A stretch of 64,000 nucleotides of DNA, taken from the NCBI RefSeq assembly GCF_003464085.1, contig NZ_QSDR01000012.1, positions 1-64,000 on the forward strand. Direction: 5' to 3'. Origin of the DNA: Clostridium sp. AM58-1XD. GTDB taxonomy: Bacteria; Bacillota; Clostridia; Lachnospirales; Lachnospiraceae. The position numbers and the translations under genes were made by a program. Positions 28,719 through 38,014 of the stretch are shown piece by piece. Each line of letters begins with the position of its first letter. The first letter of the stretch is position 1. The notes beneath the pieces are model-generated. The model searched no databases. It was not told the DNA's origin and saw only the letters and a program-made list of their open reading frames with translations.

Positions 28719-28840
28719 GAGGATGTTGCAAAAAGGAATAGAGCATTGCCGCCGATGCCAGATGTAGTGACTTGGCCACTGCCTGGAACGAAATCTGGTA
28801 GCGTTGGCAATGCGGATTCGACTTTTGCAACACCCTCTTT
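28719..28840 (+). repeat. Nested-hairpin terminator repeat, copy 2
   Basis: Nearly identical to copy 1 at 54-178: the same outer arms GAGGATGTTGCAAAA and TTTTGCAACACCCTC, T tail, and conserved loop with GTGACTTGGCC and TGGAACG. The inner stem differs at several positions on both sides (for example GATGCCAGAT and ATCTGGTAGC). It lies 48 bases after relA and 44 bases before the MBL hydrolase start, so it probably ends the relA transcript. Confidence 0.85.
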
Positions 28841-28884
28841 CGTAATATATGAATCAGACAGAAACATACATGGAGGAAGAAGTC

Positions 28885-29544
28885 ATGGGCTCTTATACAG
28901 AGGGAGATTTGAGGATTAAAAGCAGTGTTCTCGGTGCGGTGGGAACAAACTGCTATTTCGTATATAATGAAACCACCAAAAAAGCAGTGATCATCGATCC
29001 GGCAGATAATGCGACCTACATCGTAAACCAGTGCGTGACTCTGGGAATTACGCCGGAAGCCATACTGCTTACCCACGGCCATGCAGACCACATGCTGGCG
29101 ACGGAAGAGATCAGGAAACAGTATGGAATTCCTGTTATTGCAGGGGAAAAGGAAGAACGGCTTCTGGCAGATCCGACCCTGAACCTCTCCCCTATGATCG
29201 GCGGCAGACAGGTTGGGCTGAGAGCCGACAGAACGGTAAGAGACCGGGAGGAACTGGAGCTGATCGGATTCCGTTTTCAGGTAATTGAGACACCTGGTCA
29301 CACGGAAGGTTCCGTATGCTACCGGATGAAAGAAGAGGGCGTGCTGTTCGCCGGAGATACGCTGTTTGAAGAATCCTTCGGGAGGACGGATTTCCCTACA
29401 GGAAGCATATCCAGCCTTGCAGAATCCATCATAAAAAAACTGTTTACACTCCCTGATGACACGATGGTTTATTCCGGCCATGGCCCGGCGACAGGCATCG
29501 GCCATGAAAAGGAATACAATCCGATTTATCAGTACGCGAGGTGA
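28885..29544 (+). CDS. Metallo-beta-lactamase-fold hydrolase (glyoxalase II-like)
   Basis: A 219-residue MBL-fold protein. LLTHGHADHMLA supplies the HxHxDH zinc motif; later ligands are in ETPGHTEGSV, FAGDTLF and YSGHGPAT. Single-domain proteins of this type hydrolyse thioesters such as S-lactoylglutathione analogues, but the substrate cannot be read from sequence. Start 28885 is chosen because GGAGG lies 8 bases before it; in-frame ATGs at 28849 and 28870 lack one. It sits in the conserved relA - MBL - hemZ order and overlaps the hemZ frame. Confidence 0.88.
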   Translation: MGSYTEGDLRIKSSVLGAVGTNCYFVYNETTKKAVIIDPADNATYIVNQCVTLGITPEAILLTHGHADHMLATEEIRKQYGIPVIAGEKEERLLADPTLNLSPMIGGRQVGLRADRTVRDREELELIGFRFQVIETPGHTEGSVCYRMKEEGVLFAGDTLFEESFGRTDFPTGSISSLAESIIKKLFTLPDDTMVYSGHGPATGIGHEKEYNPIYQYAR

Positions 29545-29552
29545 CGGAAGAG

Positions 29553-31043
29553 ATGATAGGGCTTTTACTCAATGACAGGTCATATGAACAGGATATCCGG
29601 GAACTTTTAATGGCATTTTATCCGGGAGAGACATTTGTATATGAAAAGAATGACGAGGCACAGTTTTATATTCACGGCGACCTCGTACAGGGAGACGATA
29701 TTCTGGCGGAAACAGGGGATGCCACATATGGAGAAGGCATCTATATCCTATCTCTGGAATGTAAGGATACGAAGACATACCGCACCTTTGAAGTGTGTTA
29801 CGGACAGCGGTTTGAAACGAAGAATAAGATAAAGCGGGGGCTTTATGATATCCTGAGCAAACGGACGGAACGGGAGCTTCCATGGGGAACGCTGACCGGC
29901 ATACGGCCTACGAAAATCGCCATGACGAAAATGGAAGAAGGATGGAAAAAGGATGATATCGCCCGCTATATGAGGGACACATACCTGGCCAGCAGAGAAA
30001 AGATCGACCTGAGCATGGAAATCGCAGAGCGTGAACGAGAACTGCTGTCAGACGTTTCATGCAATGAAGGCTACAGCCTGTATGTCGGGATACCTTTTTG
30101 CCCGACCACGTGCCTTTACTGTTCTTTTACATCATTTCCAATAGGAAAATGGGAAGGCAGAACAGGGCTGTACCTGGAGGCGCTGTTTAAAGAGATGGAT
30201 TATACGGCCGACAAGATGAAAGGACGCGTACTGGATACGGTCTATTTCGGCGGCGGAACGCCAACCTCTCTATCGGCAGAAGATTTGGACAGAATCCTCA
30301 ATCAGGTAGAGAAGACGTTCGATCTTTCCAAAGTAAAGGAATACACGGTTGAAGCAGGTAGGCCAGACAGTATCACGAGGGAGAAACTGGAAGTCTTGAG
30401 GAAACACGGTATTACCAGAATTTCCATCAATCCTCAGACCATGAAGCAGGCGACACTTGATCTGATCGGAAGACATCACACGGTAGACATGGTGAAGGAA
30501 AAGTTCCTTCTGGCCAGAGAGCTTGGTTTCGACAACATCAATATGGACTTGATCATCGGCCTGCCGGAAGAAACTCTGGAAGATGTGAAACATACCATGG
30601 AAGAGGTGAAGGCCCTTCAGCCGGACAGCGTAACAGTGCATTCACTGGCTATTAAACGGGCGGCCAGGCTCAACATGTTCAAAGAACAGTATCAGGATCT
30701 GAAGATCACAAACACTCAGGAGATGATCGACCTTACGGCAGAATACGCCAGGAATATGGGGATGGAACCGTATTACCTTTACAGGCAGAAGAATATGGCC
30801 GGCAACTTTGAAAATGTAGGTTACAGCCTTCCGGGAAAGGCGTGCCTTTACAACATATTGATCATGGAAGAAAAGCAGACAATTGCTGCCTGCGGCGCAG
30901 GGACCACGACAAAGGTGACTTTCCCGTCGGAAAACAGGCTGGAACGTGTGGAGAATGTCAAAGATGTAGAGCAGTATATCGGAAGAATTGATGAAATGCT
31001 GGAGAGAAAAGGAAAGCTTCTGGATAAAATGGAGACGCCGTAG
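29553..31043 (+). CDS. hemZ: Oxygen-independent coproporphyrinogen III oxidase-like HemZ
   Basis: A 496-residue radical SAM protein. YVGIPFCPTTCLYCSFTS carries the CxxxCxxC iron-sulfur motif near residue 185, followed by VYFGGGTPTSL and ETLEDVKHTMEEV as in coproporphyrinogen dehydrogenases. The N-terminal 170 residues are the HemZ-specific extension. It would convert coproporphyrinogen III to protoporphyrinogen IX, although some relatives act as heme chaperones (HemW type). ATG 29553 (MIGLLLND) fits the family start; GTG 29541, overlapping the previous stop, is the alternative. Confidence 0.85.
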   Translation: MIGLLLNDRSYEQDIRELLMAFYPGETFVYEKNDEAQFYIHGDLVQGDDILAETGDATYGEGIYILSLECKDTKTYRTFEVCYGQRFETKNKIKRGLYDILSKRTERELPWGTLTGIRPTKIAMTKMEEGWKKDDIARYMRDTYLASREKIDLSMEIAERERELLSDVSCNEGYSLYVGIPFCPTTCLYCSFTSFPIGKWEGRTGLYLEALFKEMDYTADKMKGRVLDTVYFGGGTPTSLSAEDLDRILNQVEKTFDLSKVKEYTVEAGRPDSITREKLEVLRKHGITRISINPQTMKQATLDLIGRHHTVDMVKEKFLLARELGFDNINMDLIIGLPEETLEDVKHTMEEVKALQPDSVTVHSLAIKRAARLNMFKEQYQDLKITNTQEMIDLTAEYARNMGMEPYYLYRQKNMAGNFENVGYSLPGKACLYNILIMEEKQTIAACGAGTTTKVTFPSENRLERVENVKDVEQYIGRIDEMLERKGKLLDKMETP

Positions 31044-31058
31044 CGCAGAAGGGATAAT

Positions 31059-32060
31059 ATGAAGAGAAAGGTATGCCCGATATGTGATAAAGCCATGAAG
31101 GTTCCGTTTTACTGCGGAACATGTAAAAGGATTGTGCTTCACCCGTATGAACAGGATGCTACATATTATCTGAATGAACGCCATCCGTCCTCAGAAGCGG
31201 ACTGCTCCTACCATAACGGAAGGCAGAACGAAGCGGAATCAGGACGCTGGGACGATATCCTGAAAATACCGGAAAAAGATATCCGGGAATATCAGGAACC
31301 GGCAGAGCGGCTGATCCAATGGATGAAATACAAAAACAGATGGGTGCTGGTGCTGATCGGAGCGTATCTCATCTTTGTCGTGGTATCCGGAATATCGGTG
31401 ATCGGCAGCCTGAAGGACCAGTCTGAGCGAAGCTGGCCGGCGGATTATCTCCAGACAGAGGCTGTTTTGGAGATAGAAGAGGAGACGGAAGAATTCTATC
31501 ATGAGTGGGAGCTCTCCGATGAGGATGTGATCAGCGCAGGGGAGGCCTGCAGTGCGTACGGACACCTTCCGGTAATGATCGATCAGCTGAAGCCTGTGTT
31601 TCTTTATTATCTCATGTCAGAGGAATATAGAGTGAGCAGTGATGATCCGTGGAGTTATAATCTGACATATGATAATTTGACATCCTACAATACGTTAATT
31701 AACTGCGCGGTCTATGACGATGAGGACCGCCAGATCGGCAGCATTGGCATTCTCTACGACACAGCCACATCACAGCTGCATGAGATTGATATCTCGGCCA
31801 AAGACAGGGAAACGCTCATAAACATCATGAAGGATGCAGTTTTTTCTCTGGAAGATACGGGGGTCATCCCTAAAACCATGGAATTCCCTCAGAAGCTGGA
31901 GAATGGATTAGATCCGGAGGCGCCGGAAAATGGCGGCAGTATCCCAGCCGAATATGACCTGGATGCGGAAAATGTGACAATTCAGTGCAGGATCGATAAC
32001 GAACAGGGTATTTGGAACTACCAGGGAACAATCGCTGCAAAGCCAGGGAACGAAATGTAA
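31059..32060 (+). CDS. Zinc-ribbon, single-pass membrane protein of unknown function
   Basis: A 333-residue protein that I do not recognise beyond its parts. The N-terminus has two CxxC pairs (CPICDK and CGTCKR), a zinc ribbon of about residues 5-27. A single membrane helix lies at about 95-115 (WVLVLIGAYLIFVVVSGISVI), followed by an acidic stretch and a roughly 200-residue outer domain without cysteines. The topology implies a cytoplasmic metal-binding head and an extracytoplasmic domain. It is 15 bases after hemZ and ahead of hisS. The start follows AGAAGGGATAAT. Confidence 0.7.
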   Translation: MKRKVCPICDKAMKVPFYCGTCKRIVLHPYEQDATYYLNERHPSSEADCSYHNGRQNEAESGRWDDILKIPEKDIREYQEPAERLIQWMKYKNRWVLVLIGAYLIFVVVSGISVIGSLKDQSERSWPADYLQTEAVLEIEEETEEFYHEWELSDEDVISAGEACSAYGHLPVMIDQLKPVFLYYLMSEEYRVSSDDPWSYNLTYDNLTSYNTLINCAVYDDEDRQIGSIGILYDTATSQLHEIDISAKDRETLINIMKDAVFSLEDTGVIPKTMEFPQKLENGLDPEAPENGGSIPAEYDLDAENVTIQCRIDNEQGIWNYQGTIAAKPGNEM

Positions 32061-32186
32061 GACGCCGCAGAATGGACGCAGCGGCCGGTTTCAGGGCGGA
32101 AAACATCGCAATTTGAGGAAAAAGGGCTTGCAAAATTGTATAGTCAATGTAAAATAGAAGAGATTAAAGAAAATGGAGAGTGGACC

Positions 32187-33452
32187 ATGGCATTGAAGAA
32201 AAAACCAGTGACCGGTATGAAGGATATTCTGCCGGCAGAGATGCAGATTCGTGATTATGTATTGAACCAGATTAAGGATACTTATAGAAGCTTTGGATTT
32301 TCGGCGATTGAGACTCCATGCGTGGAACATATTGAGAACCTGACCAGCAAGCAGGGCGGAGATAATGAAAAGCTGATTTTCAAAATCCTTAAAAGAGGCG
32401 AAAAGCTGAGGCTCGAAGAGGCGAAAGAAGAAAATGACCTGGTGGACGGAGGACTTCGTTATGATTTAACACTGCCTCTTTCCCGTTATTATGCGAACAA
32501 CGCCGCCAATCTGCCGTCTCCTTTTAAAGCACTTCAGGTTGGAAGTGTCTGGAGAGCCGACCGGCCCCAGAAGGGACGTTTCAGACAGTTTGTGCAGTGC
32601 GACATCGATATTCTGGGAGATGCCACAAGCCTTGCGGAGATCGAACTGATCCTGGCTACTACTACGGCTCTGGGAAAAATCTGTCCGGAAAATAAATTCA
32701 CAGTCCGCATCAATGACCGTGAAATTTTAAGAGCCATGGCTCTTTACGCAGGCTTTCCGGAAGAGTCTATGGAACAGGTATTTATTATACTGGACAAGAT
32801 GGACAAGATCGGCAATGAGGGCGTGGAAGCAGAACTCCTGGAAGCCGGATATACGGAAGAATCCGTGAAGAAGTATCTGAAGCTTTTAAGCGGAGCGGGA
32901 ACGGACGCCGAAAGTGTAAGAGGACTGGAAGAAATCTTAAAAGGCGTAATCGCAGAAGGCAGGGCAGAAGGCCTGGCCTATATTATGGACACGGTAAAAG
33001 AAGTGACGACGGCAGATTTCAGCCTTGCATTCGACCCCACTCTAGTACGTGGTATGTCCTATTATACGGGAACGATTTTTGAGGTGGCTATGGAAGGCTT
33101 CGGCGGCTCTGTTGCAGGCGGCGGAAGATACGATAAGATGATTGGCAAATTCACCGGAATGGAAACGCCGGCATGCGGTTTTTCCATCGGTTTTGAGAGA
33201 ATTGTGACTATATTGATGGACAACGGTTTTACCGTACCGTCGGCAGTCGGAAGGAAAGCATATCTGTTCGAGAAGGGCATGGACAGCGGAAGGCTCAGCG
33301 AAGTGATCGGAGAGGCCACGAAAGAGCGAGCCGATGGCGTTCAGGTTCTGGTTGCGCAGATGAATAAAAATAAAAAATTCCAGAAAGAGCAGCTGATGAA
33401 GGAAGGCTATACGGAATTCAGAGAATTTTACAAAAACGAGCTGAAGAAATAA
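32187..33452 (+). CDS. hisS: Histidyl-tRNA synthetase
   Basis: A 421-residue class II aminoacyl-tRNA synthetase. PVTGMKDILP begins the catalytic domain; RPQKGRFRQFVQCDIDILG is motif 2, and LVRGMSYYTGTIFEV and GGGRYDKM are the histidine-specific signatures. The anticodon-binding domain is shortened but present (about 335-421). Start 32187 follows GGAGAGTGGACC. A candidate promoter (TTGCAA 32128, TAAAAT 32150) lies just upstream. No histidine T-box is visible. It pairs with aspS, 33 bases downstream. Confidence 0.94.
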   Translation: MALKKKPVTGMKDILPAEMQIRDYVLNQIKDTYRSFGFSAIETPCVEHIENLTSKQGGDNEKLIFKILKRGEKLRLEEAKEENDLVDGGLRYDLTLPLSRYYANNAANLPSPFKALQVGSVWRADRPQKGRFRQFVQCDIDILGDATSLAEIELILATTTALGKICPENKFTVRINDREILRAMALYAGFPEESMEQVFIILDKMDKIGNEGVEAELLEAGYTEESVKKYLKLLSGAGTDAESVRGLEEILKGVIAEGRAEGLAYIMDTVKEVTTADFSLAFDPTLVRGMSYYTGTIFEVAMEGFGGSVAGGGRYDKMIGKFTGMETPACGFSIGFERIVTILMDNGFTVPSAVGRKAYLFEKGMDSGRLSEVIGEATKERADGVQVLVAQMNKNKKFQKEQLMKEGYTEFREFYKNELKK

Positions 33453-33485
33453 TCATCAGTCTGACGAAGGGAGATAAATTAAATC

Positions 33486-35294
33486 ATGGCAGAATCAATG
33501 GCTGGGCTGAAGAGAACCCACAGATGTACAGAATTATCAACAGCAAATGTCGGTGAGAACGTCACCGTCATGGGCTGGGTGCAGAAGAGCAGAAATAAGG
33601 GCGGAATTATTTTCGTCGATCTCAGGGACCGTTCCGGGATCCTGCAGATCATTTTCGAAGAAAATGACTGCGGCGCCGAATATTTCGCAAAGGCAGAGAA
33701 GCTGAGAAGCGAATTCGTCATTGCCGTAGAGGGAAAAGTTGAAGCCCGTTCCGGCGCGGTGAATGAAAACCTGGCGACAGGAGCGATTGAAATACGCGCA
33801 AAATCGTTAAGAGTATTGGCGGAATCTGAGACGCCGCCGTTCCCGATTGAAGAAAACAGCAAGACGAAGGAAGAACTCCGTCTGAAATACCGTTTCCTTG
33901 ATCTAAGAAGGCCCGATATCCAGAGAAACCTGATGGTGAGAAGCCGGGTAGCGACCCTGACCCGTGCATTTCTGGCCGAAGAAGGATTTTTGGAGATCGA
34001 AACGCCGACTCTGATTAAGAGTACGCCGGAAGGCGCGAGAGATTATCTCGTTCCCAGCCGTGTTCATCCAGGTTCCTTTTATGCCCTTCCTCAGTCCCCG
34101 CAGTTGTACAAGCAGCTTTTGATGTGTTCCGGATACGACAGGTACTTCCAGCTGGCAAGGTGCTACCGTGACGAGGATCTGCGTGCAGACAGGCAGCCGG
34201 AATTTACACAGATCGATATGGAACTTTCCTTTGTGGACGTGGACGACGTACTGGACGTCAACGAAAGGCTTTTAAAGAAGTTATTTAAGGATATCTGTGA
34301 TTTCGATCTGGAGCTTCCGATTCCCAGGATGACATGGAGAGAGGCTATGGACCGTTACGGTTCCGATAAGCCTGATCTGCGTTTCGGCATGGAGCTGCAC
34401 AATGTTTCCGACGTGGTAAGCGGCTGTGAGTTCGCTGTATTTAAGGGCGCCCTTGAAAACGGCGGTTCTGTCCGCGGTATTAATGCAGCTGGACAGGGAC
34501 ATATGCCCCGTAAGAAAATAGATGCCCTTGTAGAGTATGCAAAGGGCTTTGGAGCGAAAGGGCTGGCTTATCTTTCCATTCAGGAGGACGGCAGCTTTAA
34601 GTCTTCGTTTGCCAAATTTATGAAAGATGAGGAATTAAAGGCTCTCGTCGAGGCCATGGAAGGAAAGCCGGGCGATCTGCTGCTGTTTGCCGCCGATAAG
34701 GACAAAGTCGTTTTCGATGTGCTGGGAAACCTCCGTCTGGAACTGGCAAGGCAGCTCGATCTTCTGAAGAAAGATGACTTTAAATTCCTGTGGGTAACAG
34801 AATTCCCGCTGCTCGAGTATTCTGAGGAAGAGGGACGTTACGTAGCGATGCATCATCCATTTACGATGCCGATGGAAGAAGACCTTCCTCTCATTGATAC
34901 GGATCCAGGCGCGGTCCGCGCAAAAGCATATGATATCGTGCTGAACGGCACAGAGATGGGAGGCGGTTCCGTCCGTATCCATCAGGCCGATATTCAGAGC
35001 AAGATGTTTGAGGTTCTCGGATTTACGAAGGAACGTGCACAGAGCCAGTTTGGCTTCCTGCTTGAAGCATTTAAGTATGGAGTTCCGCCTCACGCAGGCC
35101 TTGCATATGGCATGGACCGTATGGCCATGCTGATGGTTGGTGCAGACAGCATACGTGATGTGATTGCATTCCCTAAAGTAAAGGATGCCTCCTGCCTGAT
35201 GACAGAAGCCCCTGCTCCGGTAGATGAAAAACAGCTGGAAGAATTAGGAATCTTTGTAAGCGAAGAGACAGAAGACGGAGAAACAGCTGAATAG
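33486..35294 (+). CDS. aspS: Aspartyl-tRNA synthetase (bacterial type)
   Basis: A 602-residue class II synthetase of the long bacterial type. It has an N-terminal OB-fold (about 15-110; VMGWVQKSRNKGGIIFVDLRD), motif 2 RCYRDEDLRADRQPEFTQID, a GAD insert (about 300-410) and motif 3 GLAYGMDRMAML. It charges tRNA-Asp. Cotranscribed with hisS, a frequent pairing in Firmicutes. An in-frame ATG at 33501 is possible, but 33486 is used with GGGAG upstream. A strong hairpin follows at 35309. Confidence 0.95.
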   Translation: MAESMAGLKRTHRCTELSTANVGENVTVMGWVQKSRNKGGIIFVDLRDRSGILQIIFEENDCGAEYFAKAEKLRSEFVIAVEGKVEARSGAVNENLATGAIEIRAKSLRVLAESETPPFPIEENSKTKEELRLKYRFLDLRRPDIQRNLMVRSRVATLTRAFLAEEGFLEIETPTLIKSTPEGARDYLVPSRVHPGSFYALPQSPQLYKQLLMCSGYDRYFQLARCYRDEDLRADRQPEFTQIDMELSFVDVDDVLDVNERLLKKLFKDICDFDLELPIPRMTWREAMDRYGSDKPDLRFGMELHNVSDVVSGCEFAVFKGALENGGSVRGINAAGQGHMPRKKIDALVEYAKGFGAKGLAYLSIQEDGSFKSSFAKFMKDEELKALVEAMEGKPGDLLLFAADKDKVVFDVLGNLRLELARQLDLLKKDDFKFLWVTEFPLLEYSEEEGRYVAMHHPFTMPMEEDLPLIDTDPGAVRAKAYDIVLNGTEMGGGSVRIHQADIQSKMFEVLGFTKERAQSQFGFLLEAFKYGVPPHAGLAYGMDRMAMLMVGADSIRDVIAFPKVKDASCLMTEAPAPVDEKQLEELGIFVSEETEDGETAE

Positions 35295-35308
35295 ACAGGA
35301 TAAAACAG

Positions 35309-35360
35309 GGCAGAATCACTCAAATAACAGGCGGTATGGCTGAGAGTGATTCTGCCCTTA
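35309..35360 (+). terminator. Hairpin terminator after aspS
   Basis: GGGCAGAATCACTC (35309-35322) pairs perfectly over 14 bp with GAGTGATTCTGCCC (35345-35358). The T tract is weak (TTATG), but the stem is strong and lies 14 bases after the stop. Confidence 0.75.
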
Positions 35361-35475
35361 TGAGTATATTTCGATCAGGAAGCTGAAGCGGCCTGCCGCT
35401 TTACTTATAGAAAGTTTTGTAACCTATTCCAAAGGAACAGATACCTTGCGATTGAAAAACGGAGGAGTATGTATT

Positions 35476-36009
35476 ATGAAATTAGAGAGACCTGCAGAAC
35501 GTTTTGATGAAATTTATGGAATCTACGAGGCGGCATTTCCGGATGATGAAAGGAGGACATACGACAGACAGAAGGAAATTTTACAGGAGGGAAAGTGCAG
35601 TTTCCGGGTCATTGAAAAGGACGGAAAGATATTGGCATTTCTGGAATACTGGAATTTAAACAGCTGCATATTTATCGAGTATCTGGCTACTGTTCCGGGA
35701 ATGAGGAACAAGGGGTATGGAAAACGGCTGGTTGAAGAATGTCTGGAAGAAGCGAGAGAATGTGGAAAACCGGTATTTCTGGAGATCGAACCGGTAACAG
35801 AATCAGAACCCATGACAGGCAGGCGGTCCAGATTTTATAAAAGGATCGGATTCTGCCAGAATGCTTTTCCGTATCAGCAGCCGCCTTTAAAAGAGGGCGA
35901 CAGCTTTAAAAATCTGCTTATAATGAGCTATGGCATACAGCTGGAGGAAAAACAGTTCAGGGGGTACAGACAGGAGATCTACAGCAAGGTATACGGTGTA
36001 GAGGAATAG
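35476..36009 (+). CDS. GNAT-family N-acetyltransferase
   Basis: A 177-residue protein with the GNAT fold. FIEYLATVPGMRNKGYGKRLVEEC contains the acetyl-CoA pyrophosphate loop (R/Q-x-x-G-x-G) near residue 80, and RFYKRIGF is the usual C-terminal strand turn. Acceptor unknown. The start follows ACGGAGGAGTATGT; an ORF extension upstream to 35446 has no ribosome site. It stands alone between the aspS terminator and the cupin gene. Confidence 0.82.
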   Translation: MKLERPAERFDEIYGIYEAAFPDDERRTYDRQKEILQEGKCSFRVIEKDGKILAFLEYWNLNSCIFIEYLATVPGMRNKGYGKRLVEECLEEARECGKPVFLEIEPVTESEPMTGRRSRFYKRIGFCQNAFPYQQPPLKEGDSFKNLLIMSYGIQLEEKQFRGYRQEIYSKVYGVEE

Positions 36010-36122
36010 CCGCGTGATATGGAACTTACCGAAAAAAGACAGGATGTAATATACAGATGGTAAAGCTGTTTCTTACAGCAGAATTACATACATGTATAGA
36101 ATAGGAAAGAGGAGGAAGGAAT

Positions 36123-36530
36123 ATGTATTACAAATATGATCCGGCAAACGGCATCCACGTTCCGGAGCCGTTTAAAAGGACAATGACACCACTTTTTATG
36201 GGGGATGACGACAAGATTAAGGAAACAAATTTCTCTGTTCATTTTACAGAGTGGGAACCGGGATGTGAGATTGACAGCCACTCCCATCCGGCGGGAATGG
36301 AGGCCATGTACTGTATGGCTGGTGAAGGCGTTGCGGAAATCGACGGTGTGGAACATGAATTCGTTCCAGGCTCTATGATCGTGGCTCCTCCGGGGATTCA
36401 GCACAAGATAAAAAATACTGGAAAAGAACTGCTGCGCGTTTTCTGTATTTTTTCTCCGCCTGTTACGGGAGAATCCCTGAGACAGCGTGCAATGGAGGCA
36501 GTTGAAGCGCAGAGTAAGAAAGAAGAGTAA
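36123..36530 (+). CDS. Small cupin-domain protein
   Basis: A 135-residue single cupin. EIDSHSHPAGMEAMYCMAGEG holds the first cupin motif (HSH...E metal ligands), and PGSMIVAPPGIQHKIKN holds the second with its His. Such small cupins are isomerases, dioxygenases or sensors, and the substrate is unknown. The start follows AAGAGGAGGAAGGAAT. It is convergent with lacI, with a shared terminator between. Proximity to the sugar operon may or may not be meaningful. Confidence 0.8.
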   Translation: MYYKYDPANGIHVPEPFKRTMTPLFMGDDDKIKETNFSVHFTEWEPGCEIDSHSHPAGMEAMYCMAGEGVAEIDGVEHEFVPGSMIVAPPGIQHKIKNTGKELLRVFCIFSPPVTGESLRQRAMEAVEAQSKKEE

Positions 36531-36571
36531 TAAAAAACTAATATTCTTTTGCATCACAGCAGAGAAAAACG

Positions 36572-36630
36572 GAGTGTTGTGTGATATGAAATCATTTGAT
36601 TTCTTATCACGCAGCACTCTTTGTTTTATT
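36572..36630. terminator. Bidirectional terminator between cupin and lacI
   Basis: GAGTGTTGTGTGATA (from 36572) pairs with TATCACGCAGCACTC (ending about 36619), with an inner GAAATCA/GATTTC extension. It is followed by CTTTGTTTTATT. It can serve both converging genes. Confidence 0.8.
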
Positions 36631-37667
36631 AGACATTTTTGGGACGGGAGGAGACGGAATTCCTGACTATAAGCTTCGTTCCAATACGGATTTTTCTGGA
36701 ACGAGATTCCTGTGTAAACTTATCAGGATTTTGAATCATCCGCATCAGTTCGTCTACCGACTCCCATGCAAGGCCATGCTTTGAGACATTGACGGAAGTC
36801 AGAGGGGGCGTGGTAACCTCGCAGTTGGGACGGTCGTTGAAACCGATGATGGAGATATCTTCCGGTACTTTATAACCATGTTCGGAGAAGGCTCGGAGGG
36901 CTCCGCCGGCCATGGTATCATCATCACAGACAAATGCGTCAGGAATATCATAGGAAGGTTGACTCTGCAATAGCTGCCGGATATCCCGATAACTTCCCTC
37001 TTCTGTATAATGAACGTCCAGGATGTGGTCTGAAGAAAATGATAGCCCGAAGTGGGCAAGGGCATCCTCGTAACCGCTCTGGCGTTCCTAAAACTGTTTA
37101 TCCGAATCAGGCTTTTCATATAGCCGATCCGTCGATGTCCCATCCGGACCAGATATTCTACGGCCTGAAATGTCCCCATCTGGTTGTTGATGGAACACTG
37201 TTACAGGATAGGCGGGAAAAGTCATTATCAAGAGCAATCATGGGAATAGGGAGATCCTGAAAAAGTTCCATATCCTCATCCTCCATTTCCGTAGCAAAGA
37301 TGATAGCGCCCTGACAGTCGAGCTCTTCTAAATGAGCAAGTTGAGGCTCGATTGGTTTACGTTTATCGATATTGCACAGAAGGATATTATAGCCGTAGTA
37401 GCGGGCCCGGGTTTCTATGCTTTCCATCAAAAGCAGAAAAAAGGGATGAAGATCCAGAACTTCCCCGTGGCGTTTATAAATGATAAAGCACAGGTTGCTG
37501 CTTGGCACAGCCGGTGCTTTTTTTATTAAATATTCACACCCCATTTCCTGGAGTTCGGCAAGCACTCTGTCCCTGGTTGAATCGGATACGCCAGGTTTAT
37601 GATTGATGATCAGGGACAGGGCAGCGGGCGATATGCCAAGTTTCTGAGCGATTTCCCGATTGGTCAT
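36629..37667 (-). CDS. LacI-family transcriptional regulator (two frameshifts)
   Basis: Repaired reading is 346 residues, the normal LacI length. The helix-turn-helix is MTNREIAQKLGISPAALSLI with the hinge NHKPGVSDSTRDRV. The periplasmic-binding-like effector domain follows (IIFATEMEDEDMELF; then VRMGHRRIGYM; then PDAFVCDDDTMAGGALRAF and DISIIGFNDRP). One base is missing near 37190 and one near 37087; both repairs rejoin conserved LacI motifs. The start follows AAAGGAGACTTTATAT. It is divergent from the SDR/transketolase/kinase/GPH operon, which it probably represses in the absence of its sugar or polyol. Confidence 0.83.
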
Positions 37668-38014
37668 ATATAAAGTCTCCTTTGCTTATTTCTACTATAA
37701 ATTATAGATGAACTAAATTAATAAGTCAATTATTTATTGAATTATTTAGTAAACGAAAACTGAACGATATTTATATCTATGATGATACTGTAATAGGTAA
37801 AATGGATAAACGCGAATCGACCTAGAATTTTATGAAGAAAAACACTTTGTTTAGTCAACATACACAAAAATATTGAAGAAAAACACTTTGTTTAGTCAAC
37901 ATACACAAAAATATTGTTGAAAAATGTTAAATATTCAGTATTTACAAACTAAATATTTAGAAGTAAAATCTAAATAGAAATAAACAAATAAAAAATATTT
38001 AGGAGGAAACAAAA
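37668..38014. promoter_or_regulatory. AT-rich control region between lacI and the sugar operon
   Basis: About 350 bases, much richer in A+T than the rest of the window, with no gene. It holds five copies of a TTTAGT/ACTAAA half-site (near 37714, 37753, 37849, 37890 and 37948), a perfect 12-bp palindrome CTAAATATTTAG (37949-37960), and the 41-bp tandem repeat listed separately. These are candidate LacI operators and promoter elements; exact boxes cannot be fixed by eye. Confidence 0.55.
37834..37915 (+). repeat. Exact 41-bp tandem duplication
   Basis: Unit 37834-37874 is repeated without change at 37875-37915. Each unit begins GAAGAAAAACACTTTG and contains GTTTAGTCAAC, an imperfect palindrome with the half-site shared across the control region. 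The duplication doubles a likely operator. Confidence 0.9.

Noticed and set aside
37834..37915. CRISPR-like direct repeats
   Set aside because: Only two abutting copies with no spacers; it is a simple tandem duplication in a promoter region.
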